Assembly: GCF_007280575.1 (NCBI RefSeq)
Contig: NZ_VKJP01000001.1
Coordinates: forward strand, 96,359-160,358
DNA from: Streptomyces benahoarensis
GTDB taxonomy: Bacteria > Actinomycetota > Actinomycetes > Streptomycetales > Streptomycetaceae
Length of the DNA: 64,000 nt
Reading direction: 5' to 3'
This document shows, one piece after another, positions 17,191 to 25,632 of this stretch (the first letter of the stretch is position 1; each line of letters begins with the position of its first letter). Under the pieces are notes generated by a model. The model did no database searches, had not been told where the DNA came from, and saw nothing but the letters and a program-made list of their open reading frames with translations. Both the position numbers and the translations under genes were made by a program.

Positions 17191-18437
17191 CGTCTCCCCC
17201 GCCCGCAGCGGACCGCCCCCGCGTCGTCGTGACCGGCATCGGTGTCAAGACTCCGGCCGGGAACACCCTCGACGAGGTGGTCGCCGCCGTCATGTCGGCC
17301 GAGTCCACCGCCGCCGCCCTCGTCGACGAACTGGTCGACCGGCAGGCGCCGGTGCGCTTCGCCTGCCGAGTGCCGGACTTCGACCTGGAGCCCTACCTCA
17401 CCCGCCGCGAACTCCGGCAGGTCGACCGGCCCACCACACTGGCCCTGTGCGCCGCCGTCGACGCCGTGCGCGACGCGGGACTGCCGCCGATACCCCCGGA
17501 CCGCGTCGGCGTCCACCTCGGCACCGGCATCGGCGGGCTGCCGTCCATGGAGGCCACCGCCCTCGACCACGGCGCCGATCCCATGGGCATGCCCGTGCAC
17601 ACCGTTCCCCGGACCATGGCCAACTCGGCGGCCGCCCGCATCGCGATGCGCCACGGCTTCCTGGGCTCGTGCCTCACCCACACCACGGCGTGCGCCAGCG
17701 GCACCAACGCCATCGGGGAGGCGCTGCGCAGGATCCAGCACGGTGAGCTGGACGCGGCGGTGACCGGCGGCTTCGACGCGGCGATCACCACCATCATGCT
17801 CAGCGGCTTCGCCCGGATGCGGGCCCTGTCCCTCCGCAACGACGACCCCGGCCGGGCCAGCCGCCCCTTCGATGCGGACCGCGACGGCTTCGTCATGGGC
17901 GAGGGCGCCGCCCTCCTCGTCCTGGAGCGGCGCGACGCCGCACTCGCCCGCGGCGCACGGATCCACGGGGAGGTGGCCGGGTACGCGACCAACTCCGACG
18001 CGTTCCACATAGCCGCGCCCCATCCGGAGGGCGCCGCTGCCGCCGCCTGTATGGCCCGCGCGATCGCCGATGCCGGGCTGCGTCCCGCCGCCATCGGGCA
18101 GGTCAACGCGCACGGCACCGCCACCCGGCTCAACGACCGTGCGGAAGCCACCGCCCTTCACCGCTGCTTCGCCGGTCAGGCACCGCCGGTGACCTCGATC
18201 AAGGGCGTCACCGGCCATCTCATCGGCGGTTCCGGGGCGTTGGAGGCCGCGGTCGCCCTGGTCTGCGCCGGGCGCCGCACCGTGCCGCCCGTCGCCAACC
18301 TCACCACCTGCGCCGAGGCCGACCGCATCGATGTGGTCGCCGGTGCGCCGCGGCAGGTGGCCCTCGCCCCCGTGCTGTCCAACTCCTTCGGCTTCGGCGG
18401 GCAGAACGCCTGCCTCGTGCTGACCCCCGGGAACTGA
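17187..18437 (+). CDS. Beta-ketoacyl-ACP synthase (KAS II/type II PKS ketosynthase-like)
   Basis: 416 residues from GTG 17187. It has the full thiolase-fold triad: Cys169 in TTACASGTNAIGE, His309 in NAHGTAT and His344 in GVTGHLIGGSG. It therefore should be active in decarboxylative condensation. No chain-length-factor partner follows, unlike aromatic type II PKS loci, so it acts alone like FabF or like the ketosynthases of small fatty-acid-derived clusters. Starter and chain length are unknown; ketoreduction and dehydration would come from the host fatty acid synthase if needed. Confidence 0.93.
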   Translation: MTSPPPAADRPRVVVTGIGVKTPAGNTLDEVVAAVMSAESTAAALVDELVDRQAPVRFACRVPDFDLEPYLTRRELRQVDRPTTLALCAAVDAVRDAGLPPIPPDRVGVHLGTGIGGLPSMEATALDHGADPMGMPVHTVPRTMANSAAARIAMRHGFLGSCLTHTTACASGTNAIGEALRRIQHGELDAAVTGGFDAAITTIMLSGFARMRALSLRNDDPGRASRPFDADRDGFVMGEGAALLVLERRDAALARGARIHGEVAGYATNSDAFHIAAPHPEGAAAAACMARAIADAGLRPAAIGQVNAHGTATRLNDRAEATALHRCFAGQAPPVTSIKGVTGHLIGGSGALEAAVALVCAGRRTVPPVANLTTCAEADRIDVVAGAPRQVALAPVLSNSFGFGGQNACLVLTPGN

Positions 18438-18468
18438 CCCACCCGCCTCCTCGCCAAGGAGATCTGTC

Positions 18469-19497
18469 ATGCGCATCCTGCTCACCGGGGCGACCGGCAT
18501 CGTCGGCACCGAAGTCACCGCCCGCCTGCGCACCATCGCACCCCGCGGCACCGACCTCGTCCGGGTCGCACGTCGCCACGCACCGAACCCCCTGGTCCGC
18601 TGGGACATCGGCGCCGCACCGGTGCCGACGGACCTTTCCGGCCCCTGGGACGTCATCGTGCACACCGCCGCCTCGACGCGCTGGACCCTGTCCCGTGCCG
18701 AGGCCGCCGACGCCAACATCCGCCCCCTGCGCGCCGTCCTGAGCCTGGCCGGGCCCGACACCCATGTCGTCCATGTCTCCACCGCCTACGTCGGGGGCAT
18801 ACGCACCCCCGAGGATCTGCGCGGCCCGGAGTTCGAGGGCTACCGCAACGGCTACGAGTGGTCCAAGGCCGTCTGCGAGGAGATCGTCACCACCGAGCAT
18901 CCCGGGCCCGTCACCGTGATCCGCCCGCCGCTGATCATGGGCAGCCGGGCCGACGGCCGGATCTCCCGCTTCTCCGGGCCCTACACCCTCTTCCCGGCCC
19001 TGGTCTCCGGCCTCGCCGCCGTCGTCGTCGGCGACCCGGACGGCTACGCCGAGATCAGCCCGCTCGACGAGGTCGCCGACGCGATCGTGGCGGCGGCCCT
19101 GGGCCCCGTACCGGCCGCCCCGCACACCGAAACCCTCGCCGCCGGTGCGGCCAGCCTGCGCCTGAGCGCCCTCGTCCGGATCAGCTGCGACACCCTCAAC
19201 GCCTTCCGGGCCGCCCACGGCGCCGGTCCCATCGCCGTCCCCCCGACGGTCTCCACCGACAGCTGGAACCGCTTCTTCCTGCCACTGGCGCGGCAATGGC
19301 TCTCGCCGGTGCAGCAGCAGGCCGTCAACCTGCTCGCCATGTTCCAGAGCTACACCAGCATGGCCGAGCCCTTCGCGCCCACCCGGCCCGTGCGCGACCC
19401 GGGCGAGGTGATGGCCTCGTCCGTACACCACTGGGCCCGCAGCAGGCCCCGGCAGGCGCTGGCCGACCCCCGCCCGTGGACGCTCGTCGGGGCGTAA
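18469..19497 (+). CDS. Extended SDR, thioester-reductase/epimerase-like
   Basis: 342 residues from ATG 18469 after AAGGAGATC. The Rossmann motif is TGATGIVG (residues 7-14). The catalytic pair is in YEWSKAVCEE, with VVHVSTAYVGGIRTPED before it, a pattern shared with the NAD-binding domain of thioester reductases and fatty acyl-CoA reductases. In context it may release the acyl chain from the carrier protein as an aldehyde, ready for transamination, or reduce a beta-keto group. It is the last gene of the operon that starts at 11570. Confidence 0.8.
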   Translation: MRILLTGATGIVGTEVTARLRTIAPRGTDLVRVARRHAPNPLVRWDIGAAPVPTDLSGPWDVIVHTAASTRWTLSRAEAADANIRPLRAVLSLAGPDTHVVHVSTAYVGGIRTPEDLRGPEFEGYRNGYEWSKAVCEEIVTTEHPGPVTVIRPPLIMGSRADGRISRFSGPYTLFPALVSGLAAVVVGDPDGYAEISPLDEVADAIVAAALGPVPAAPHTETLAAGAASLRLSALVRISCDTLNAFRAAHGAGPIAVPPTVSTDSWNRFFLPLARQWLSPVQQQAVNLLAMFQSYTSMAEPFAPTRPVRDPGEVMASSVHHWARSRPRQALADPRPWTLVGA

Positions 19498-19658
19498 GGC
19501 CGGGCGTGGCCCGGGCGCTCTGTGGCCGGTTCCCCCCTTTTGCCGCTCGGGTGGTCCGCTCGCAGTATGGCGGGAGGGAGGGTGTGCCCTCCCGTGCCGG
19601 GGGCGAGCCGCGGCGGTGGCCGTCGCTCGTCCGGCCCGTCCACCCGAAGGGACATACC

Positions 19659-20486
19659 ATGCCTGTCTGCACGACGCGCGACGGAGTCGACATCTTCTAC
19701 AAGGACTGGGGGCAGGGCCGCCCGGTTGTCTTCCTCCACGGCTGGCCGCTCAACGGCGACGCCTGGCAGGACCAGCTCAAGGCGGTGGCCGACGCCGGTT
19801 TCCGGGGCATCGCCCACGACCGGCGGGGCCACGGACGCTCCGCCCCGGTGTGGGACGGCTACGACTTCGACACCTTCGCCGATGACCTCAACGACCTGAT
19901 CACCGGGCTCGACCTGCGCGATGTCACGCTGGTCGGGCATTCGATGGGCGGCGGCGAACTCGCCCGCTACATCGGCCGTCACGGCACCGGCCGGATCCGG
20001 TCCGCGGTGCTGCTGTCGGCGATCCCGCCGCTGATGCTCCAGGGGCCCGCGAACCCCGAGGGCGTCCCGCAGAGCGTGTTCGACGGCATCAAGGACGGCA
20101 TCCTCCACGAGCGCTCGCAGTTCTGGCAGTCCACCGCCGTCGGCTTCTTCTCCGCGAACCGCCAGGGCACCCAGGTCACCAAGGGCAACCTGGACGCGTT
20201 CTGGTACATGGCGATGCAGGCGACCATCGAGGGCGGTGTGGCCTGCGTGGACGCCTTCGCGGCCACCGACTTCCACGAGGACCTCAAGAAGTTCGACGTC
20301 CCCACGCTCGTGGTGCACGGCGACGACGACCAGGTGGTGCCCCTCGACGCGACCGGCCGCAAGACGGCCCAGCTCGTCCCGGGCGCCACGCTCAAGGTCT
20401 ACGAGGGCGGCTCCCACGGCATCGCGCTCGTGCCCGGGGACAAGGAGAAGTTCACCGGGGATCTGCTGGACTTCCTGGCCGGGTGA
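19659..20486 (+). CDS. Alpha/beta hydrolase, non-heme chloroperoxidase-like
   Basis: 275 residues from ATG 19659. It has the fold's marks: oxyanion HGWPLNGDAW, nucleophile VGHSMGGGE, the acid in VVHGDDDQVVP and histidine in YEGGSHGIAL. The length and sequence fit the cofactor-free chloroperoxidase/esterase group common in Streptomyces. It lies 160 bp after the SDR gene with its own promoter-size gap, so membership in the preceding operon is uncertain. Confidence 0.9.
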   Translation: MPVCTTRDGVDIFYKDWGQGRPVVFLHGWPLNGDAWQDQLKAVADAGFRGIAHDRRGHGRSAPVWDGYDFDTFADDLNDLITGLDLRDVTLVGHSMGGGELARYIGRHGTGRIRSAVLLSAIPPLMLQGPANPEGVPQSVFDGIKDGILHERSQFWQSTAVGFFSANRQGTQVTKGNLDAFWYMAMQATIEGGVACVDAFAATDFHEDLKKFDVPTLVVHGDDDQVVPLDATGRKTAQLVPGATLKVYEGGSHGIALVPGDKEKFTGDLLDFLAG

Positions 20487-20529
20487 ACGGTCCCGGGCGT
20501 GCGCCCTCGCGCGACCTCGCCGGGTTCCG

Positions 20530-20877
20530 GTGCCCGAGCCGCCGCCGGAGCCGGGCGAGGAGCCGAACTGCCAGACCTACGCCGAGGACCAGCCCTGGCA
20601 CCACCACGACAACGGCTCCCTGAGTACCATCGGCCGGTGCCTGGACATCGAGGGCAACGGCACGGCCGACGGCACCCCGGTCCAGCTGTGGGAGTGCAAC
20701 GGCGTCGGCGGGCAGGTCTGGCGGCAGCACGCCGACGGTGCGCTGGTCAACCCGCGCTCCGGCCGCTGCCTGGAGGCCCCCGGCGGCGCCACGGCCAACG
20801 GCACCCGCCTGCGGATCGCGGACTGCGACGGCTCCACGGCGCAGAAGTTCAGGCTGAACCTGCCGAAGTCCGGCTGA
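20530..20877 (+). pseudogene. Ricin-type beta-trefoil lectin domain, gene fragment
   Basis: The frame from 20530 codes a proline/glutamate linker (PEPPPEPGEEPNCQT) and then about 85 residues of ricin B-lectin sequence: GRCLDIEGNGTADGTPVQLW, then QVWRQHADGALVNPRSGRCL and TAQKFRLNL at the end, including QxW-like repeats. There is no signal peptide, catalytic domain or good ribosome site in front, so it looks like the 3' end of a lost gene. The parent could be a secreted glycosidase or a membrane lectin such as the one at 59047. Confidence 0.65.
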
Positions 20878-21137
20878 CGGAGGGTTTCGCCGCCTCCCGT
20901 TCGGGCGACGCGCGACCCACACAGGAATTTGCCCCTGCACCAACCTCCACAAGTACAGCCAGCCGACCCATTCCGCCAAGAAATCAGCTTTCGCAACTTT
21001 CCCAACATTTACGACAGCTACGGCAATAACACCCCGGCCACCCTGCGCCTTCGGTCGATGCACAGAAAGTGATACGGTCCTTCGACGGCGGCCAACTCGC
21101 TTCTCGTTGGCATGCGTTCAAGGGGCAGTGATTAAGC
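20878..21137. promoter_or_regulatory. AT-richer promoter region of the type VII substrate-like island
   Basis: 260 bp without a gene. It is visibly richer in A and T than the surroundings (for example 20985-21030) and leads directly into the gene at 21138, so it probably contains its promoter. No exact -35/-10 is claimed. Confidence 0.45.
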
Positions 21138-21440
21138 GTGACTATCAACGGCGACGGCTTCAGCGCCGAACCGGAAGAGCTCAGGGGCGGCGCTTCGGAC
21201 ATCCTGAAATGCCTGAAGCCGGCAGAAGACGTCGACTTCGAGGCGATGTTCAAGGGTTTTGACGGTTCCGAGCAGAGCGACGTGGTCCTCTCCGGGAAGT
21301 TCCAAAAATTCTGCAGCACTTGGACCGCGGCCTACCTGAGCCTCGGCGACCGTTCGGTCGACGCTGCGGGACATCTCAAGACCACGGCCCGCAACTACGA
21401 GCAGGCCGATGCCTATGCGAACGGGCGCCTGCACTCGTAG
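21138..21440 (+). CDS. Small WXG100/EspC-like type VII-associated protein
   Basis: 100 residues from GTG 21138. It is a small helical protein with SAEPEELRGGASDILKCLKP at the N-terminus, a central W (FCSTWTAAYLSL) and ARNYEQADAYANGRLHS at the end. The 'Y..AD' ending and the size fit EspC/DUF6317-like partners of type VII substrates. The next gene encodes a larger protein with a type VII signal-like N-terminus, so a targeting-partner role is likely but inferred. Confidence 0.65.
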   Translation: MTINGDGFSAEPEELRGGASDILKCLKPAEDVDFEAMFKGFDGSEQSDVVLSGKFQKFCSTWTAAYLSLGDRSVDAAGHLKTTARNYEQADAYANGRLHS

Positions 21441-21488
21441 GACACGGCACAAAAGGACAAGAACAATGGGCGGGAAACGGGGATAGGC

Positions 21489-22730
21489 GTGGCGGCGGAA
21501 CTGGGGGAAACCAAGGACCCCAAGGAACTCATTCCTGGCAACACAGGGGACCTGGAAAGCGTCGCAGACTCACTGAGAAAAGCGTCGGGGAAATTCGAGG
21601 ACACCGGCACCCGCCTGGGCGGTGTACGTATTTCTGGCTGGTCCGGCAAGGCCAGCGATCAGTTCTGGGAGAAATTCTCGGGCGAGAAGAAGAACTGGCT
21701 CTACGCCGCCGATGCCATGTCCGATGCGGCCTCGGCGGTGAGCAAGTACGCCTCAGCGCTCAGCGGAGCGCAGCAGCAGGCGGCGGAAGCAATCGACCTC
21801 TGGGAGAGCGGCGACGAAACCCAGGCCCGAACCGTCCTGAACGCCGCTCGGCAATCCCTCAAGGAAGAGGCCGGTACGGCAGGGAAGAAGCTGGCCGATC
21901 TGGCCGGCGGTGCCTCCAACGCGCCGGACTGGCTGACCAAGGCCGGGGGAGTCGCCGAGCAGCAAAAGGAATCGGGAAAAGGCAGCCAGACCTTCTGGGA
22001 GAAGGAAGGCAAGTCGCCGACCGATCCCAGCAGAAGGTGGAGCAGGAACAGGCCCTTCGGCACCACAAGCCCTGAGGAACCCGGCGGCAAGAAGCCCGGG
22101 CCGGAGGTCAAGCTGTGGGAGCGGAAGGGCGAAGCGAGTGTCTGGGGCTCCGAGGCCGAGGGTGAGAAGCAGGTCGGGGACGGAAAGCTCAGCGGAAAAG
22201 CCGGACTCAAGCTCCTCGGGGCCGAGGGAACCGTAGGGGCGTCCTACAAGGACGGCAATCTCGAAGCGAAAGTCGGTGGGACCGCCTACCTCGCCAAAGC
22301 ATCCGCCGAAGGCGGCTACGAGAACGGCGCCTTCGAGGCCAAGGGAGATGCCTCGGCTTTCGCCGGACTGGACGCATCGGCGACGGCGGCCGTGGGCAAG
22401 GAGGGCGCACACCTGGGCGCCGAGGCTTTCGCGGGCGCCAAAGCGACAGCGAGCGGGCATGCGGACGTCGGCGGTATCGGGGCGGGTGCCACCGCCGAAG
22501 GATGGGCCGGGGCCGGCGCCGAGGCCCACGTCGATGCCGGGATGAAGGACGGCAAGTTCGTCATCGGCGGCTCGGTGGGCGTCGGACTCGGACTCGGCGG
22601 CAAGGTCGGCGCGCAGATCGAGATCGACCCGCACAAGGTCGTTGACACGGTCAGCGATGCCGCGGACGCGATCGGCGACGGCCTCGACGCGGTGGGCGAC
22701 GGTCTGAAATCGCTCAATCCCTTCGGCTGA
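21489..22730 (+). CDS. Type VII secretion signal-domain protein with repetitive Gly/Ala C-terminal half
   Basis: 413 residues from GTG 21489. Residues about 12-110 fit the actinobacterial T7SS signal-like helical domain (ELIPGNTGDLESVADSLRKA, then GWSGKASDQFWEKF with a WSG motif). A charged linker follows. Residues about 215-380 are a run of alternating Ala/Gly/Lys/Glu units (GDGKLSGKAGLKLLGAEG, then AKASAEGGYENGAFEAKG) without a known toxin fold, and the end is SDAADAIGDGLDAVGDGL. It looks like a secreted or surface protein with a self-repeating domain. Base composition is lower in GC than its neighbours. No immunity gene is recognisable. Confidence 0.6.
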   Translation: MAAELGETKDPKELIPGNTGDLESVADSLRKASGKFEDTGTRLGGVRISGWSGKASDQFWEKFSGEKKNWLYAADAMSDAASAVSKYASALSGAQQQAAEAIDLWESGDETQARTVLNAARQSLKEEAGTAGKKLADLAGGASNAPDWLTKAGGVAEQQKESGKGSQTFWEKEGKSPTDPSRRWSRNRPFGTTSPEEPGGKKPGPEVKLWERKGEASVWGSEAEGEKQVGDGKLSGKAGLKLLGAEGTVGASYKDGNLEAKVGGTAYLAKASAEGGYENGAFEAKGDASAFAGLDASATAAVGKEGAHLGAEAFAGAKATASGHADVGGIGAGATAEGWAGAGAEAHVDAGMKDGKFVIGGSVGVGLGLGGKVGAQIEIDPHKVVDTVSDAADAIGDGLDAVGDGLKSLNPFG

Positions 22731-22770
22731 CAGTAGCCTCGGTTCCATACATCAGGGAGTTGATTTCACC

Positions 22771-23262
22771 ATGGCGACCACGCTGCCGGTAAAGATCGAA
22801 TTTTCGCTGCCGGAAGGCTGGCAACCGGCGCCCCCCGATGAGGTGGGCGCCCCCGGAGTCGCGTTCATCGCACTCCATTCGGCATCGCGCGAAGGATTCA
22901 CCGCGAACATCACCATCGCCGGGAAAATGCGGGACACCATCGACCTGGTGGCGATCGGCGACGAGTCGGTTCAACGGCTGCGCGAGGCAGCGACGGTGAG
23001 TGTCGCCCATCGCACCGAGGTGGGTACCCCCGAGGCCCCTGCGCTCACCCAGACGCTGCGTATCTCCACCTCGCTGCACGGACGGCTTCTGGACCTGGTC
23101 CAGAGCCAGGTTTATCTGGTGATGCAGGATGTTCACAACCCGGCCGAACACGCGGTGATCGAATTGGTGTTGACGGCCAAGTCGACGCAGATCGCTCAGG
23201 TCGAGGAAGACTTCAAGGACTTCGTCCGGTCACTTCGCCCGGCGGATTCCTCCGCCGAATGA
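22771..23262 (+). CDS. Hypothetical protein, LpqN/DUF1795-like
   Basis: 163 residues from ATG 22771, preceded by CAGGGAG. The pattern FSLPEGWQPAPPDEVGAPGV, ANITIAGKMRDTIDLVAI and VIELVLTAKSTQIAQVEEDF, then FVRSL, resembles the DcrB/DUF1795/LpqN beta-sandwich proteins. No signal peptide is seen. It is the last gene of the three-gene type VII-like island and is followed by a strong terminator. A chaperone or partner role for the preceding protein is a guess. Confidence 0.6.
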   Translation: MATTLPVKIEFSLPEGWQPAPPDEVGAPGVAFIALHSASREGFTANITIAGKMRDTIDLVAIGDESVQRLREAATVSVAHRTEVGTPEAPALTQTLRISTSLHGRLLDLVQSQVYLVMQDVHNPAEHAVIELVLTAKSTQIAQVEEDFKDFVRSLRPADSSAE

Positions 23263-23280
23263 TTGCCGTGCGCCGCGGCG

Positions 23281-23332
23281 CTCATGGGTGAGCTCCACAC
23301 CGATCGATTTCGGTGTGGAGCTCACTCATGAG
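23281..23332. terminator. Long bidirectional hairpin terminator
   Basis: The arms 23281-23303 and 23310-23332 are 23 nt each and complementary except at one position, with a 6-nt loop (TCGATT). The core is GAGCTCCACACCGA / TCGGTGTGGAGCTC. It lies between the convergent genes ending at 23262 (+) and 23352 (-). Confidence 0.85.
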
Positions 23333-23351
23333 TACGCCGGTCGGCGCGCGC

Positions 23352-24032
23352 TCACGCCATTGCGCCTTGGCGGTCCAACACGTCGCACAGGTAATCCAGT
23401 TTCGCCTCGACATGCTCCGGGCGCAACCGCCCCTGGTACGAGGTGACCGCGGCGTTCCGCTGGAAGCGGAGCGGCTCCGCCTTGGCCCGGGGGTCGGAGG
23501 TGAGGAACCTCACCAGGCCGTCGCTCAGCATGTGCCGCGCAACGGTCTCGTCAGTGCTGATGACGCGAAACGCCTCGTCAAAGGAGGGAATGCCCAGCTC
23601 GACGACTTTGCCATGGCGGAACAGACGGGCCTCCACCGTGTCCAGGGGGCGACGCCGCTTGACGGTCGTATAGGGCACGGAGTTCGGTATGTTCACCGCG
23701 AACAGGACGGCGTACTGCGTCCTTTCGGACTGACTGGTACCACGGTGGCGGTACTCGAAGCAGCAGAAGGAACGCCCGCGGAACTCACCGGCCACGTAGT
23801 CGTAGACAGGCTCGTTGACGGTCTTGCCGGCGAAATACGCATCCCCGTCTCCCTGCGTGAATGGGGTGTAGCTCCACCCGCGCTGTTCCGCGAGCTGAAC
23901 GAGTTCCTCCCGCTGCTGTCCGCTTCGCTCGAATTTCCTCTTCCCCCACCACCACATATAGCCGGCAATGCCGAAGATTCCGGCCCCGAACAGGTACGCG
24001 CCAGCAGTGACAAGCACTTCCCACACCTTCAT
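23352..24032 (-). CDS. Membrane-anchored hypothetical protein
   Basis: 226 residues from ATG 24032. One N-terminal transmembrane helix (VLVTAGAYLFGAGIFGIAGY, residues about 5-24) is followed by a soluble domain with a positively charged KRKFER stretch, so the soluble part is probably inside the cell. The domain has WSYTPFTQGDGDAYFA, FCCFEYRHRG and CDVLDRQGAMA as visible landmarks. It resembles widespread actinobacterial proteins of unknown function. It is convergent with the type VII-like island. Confidence 0.7.
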   Translation of the reverse strand: MKVWEVLVTAGAYLFGAGIFGIAGYMWWWGKRKFERSGQQREELVQLAEQRGWSYTPFTQGDGDAYFAGKTVNEPVYDYVAGEFRGRSFCCFEYRHRGTSQSERTQYAVLFAVNIPNSVPYTTVKRRRPLDTVEARLFRHGKVVELGIPSFDEAFRVISTDETVARHMLSDGLVRFLTSDPRAKAEPLRFQRNAAVTSYQGRLRPEHVEAKLDYLCDVLDRQGAMA

Positions 24033-24165
24033 GCGCCCGAGTATGGCGGACTCCGGACCGTAAAGCACATCCCCGGACCAAACCCGGTCAAGCCGCGTGC
24101 ATTTCACCCGGTGCGCGGTGAACCGTAACGTTGCCCGGTAACGCTTCGCGAACGACCGCCACGCA

Positions 24166-25632
24166 TTACCGGGAGGTCATCGCGGCCCCCTGCTCACCCT
24201 CGTCCCCCGCAGAGGCGGCCTTCCGGAGGGCCCGCCACGCCTCGTGAACATGGCGGTCCTCCGTGAAGGTGCCGCCGGTGGCGAAGCGGAGGAAGTAGGT
24301 GCCGTTCTTCTCGGAGTGGGTGAGGAAGGTGGTGCCCTCGGTGTTGACGGTGTCCAGCAGGCCGCGGTTGGCGACGTCGGAGGCGTTCAGACGGAACGTC
24401 ACCAGGCCCAGGACGGGCGGGGCGAGCAGCGTGAAGCGGGGGTCGGTGCGGAGCAGGCCGGCGAAGAGCCGGGCGTGACGGACGCCGGTACGGATGTGGG
24501 CGCGGAGCCCTTCGGCGCCGTACCAGCGGACCACCGACCAGAGTTTCAGGGCGCGGAAGCGGCGCCCCAGGGGGACCTGCCAGTGCCGGTAGTCGGTGAC
24601 CCGGCCCGAGGCGGAGGCCGGGTTGCGCAGGTACTCGGGGAGCACGCTCAGGGCACCGACGAGGGCTTCGGGGGCGGTCACCCACAGCAGGTCGCAGTCG
24701 AAGTTGGTGAGCAGCCACTTGTGCGGGTTGGTGCAGTAGGAGTCCGCGTGGTGCACGCCGTCGCCGACCCAGCGCAGTTCGTCACAGATCGCGGCCACCC
24801 CGGCGTAGGCGGCGTCGACGTGCAGCCACACCCCGTGCCGACGGCATACGGGCCCGATGGCGTCCAGGGCGTCGAAGGAGAGGCGGGAGGTGGTGCCGCG
24901 GGTGGCGACCACCATCAGCGGGGTCGCACCGGCGGCCCGGTCGGCGCGGATGCAGGTCTCCAGGTCGGCGGCGTCCATGGCGCCGTCGGCGTCGGTGGCC
25001 ACGTCGTGGAGGGCGCGCAGGCCGAGTCCGGTGATGACGGCTGCCTTGGCGGCGGCGGAGTGCGTCTCGCGGGTGAGGTAGACGCGGTAGCGGTGCCCGT
25101 CCGTGCCGTGGTCGCGGGTGCGGCCGCCGCTGGCGCGGTGCAAGGCGGTGAGCAGCGCGACCAGGAGGGCGCTGGAGGCGGTGTCCTGGATGACGCCCGT
25201 GCCGCGGAAGTGGGCGGGCAGGCCGAGCAGTTGGACGAACCAGTCGAGCATCTGCTGTTCGACCTCGGTGCAGGCGGGGCTGGTGCTCCAGTTCATGCCC
25301 TGGACGCCGAGGCCCGCGGAGAGGAGTTCGGCGAGGACGGCGGGGCCGGAGGCGTTCGCGGGGAAGTAGCCGAAGAAGCGGGGGTGTTGCCAGTGCAGCA
25401 GGCCCGGCAGCACGATCCGTTCGAGGTCGGCGAGGAGCGCCGGGAAGTCCTCGCCGTGTTCGGGCGGGGCCGACGGGAGCTGGGCGCGGATGCTGCCGGG
25501 TTCGACGGGCGGTGCGACGGGGTGGTCGGCCAGGTGTTGCCAGTAGTCGGCGATCCAGTCGATCGCCTGGTGCCCCAGGGTGCGGAAGGTGTCGGGGTCC
25601 ATGTGCGGGGAGGGCGCGTCGGCGGGGTTCAC
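24166..25632 (-). CDS. psmH: Aromatic amino acid decarboxylase (PLP), physostigmine-type
   Basis: 488 residues from GTG 25632, overlapping the TGA of the upstream gene (25629-25632). It is a group II PLP decarboxylase: HPRFFGYFPANASGPAVLAE, WSTSPACTEVEQQMLDW, HVDAAYAGVAAI with the PLP aspartate, and NPHKWLL with the Schiff-base lysine at residue 305. The family includes tryptophan, DOPA and tyrosine decarboxylases. In the physostigmine pathway PsmH turns 5-hydroxytryptophan into serotonin, and this gene is in the matching place, last of eight. The letter is assigned from content and order. Confidence 0.85.
   Translation of the reverse strand: MNPADAPSPHMDPDTFRTLGHQAIDWIADYWQHLADHPVAPPVEPGSIRAQLPSAPPEHGEDFPALLADLERIVLPGLLHWQHPRFFGYFPANASGPAVLAELLSAGLGVQGMNWSTSPACTEVEQQMLDWFVQLLGLPAHFRGTGVIQDTASSALLVALLTALHRASGGRTRDHGTDGHRYRVYLTRETHSAAAKAAVITGLGLRALHDVATDADGAMDAADLETCIRADRAAGATPLMVVATRGTTSRLSFDALDAIGPVCRRHGVWLHVDAAYAGVAAICDELRWVGDGVHHADSYCTNPHKWLLTNFDCDLLWVTAPEALVGALSVLPEYLRNPASASGRVTDYRHWQVPLGRRFRALKLWSVVRWYGAEGLRAHIRTGVRHARLFAGLLRTDPRFTLLAPPVLGLVTFRLNASDVANRGLLDTVNTEGTTFLTHSEKNGTYFLRFATGGTFTEDRHVHEAWRALRKAASAGDEGEQGAAMTSR

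Noticed and set aside
19659..20486. Alpha/beta hydrolase as a thioesterase of the upstream operon
   Set aside because: The sequence is that of the chloroperoxidase-like group and a 160-bp gap separates it from the operon.
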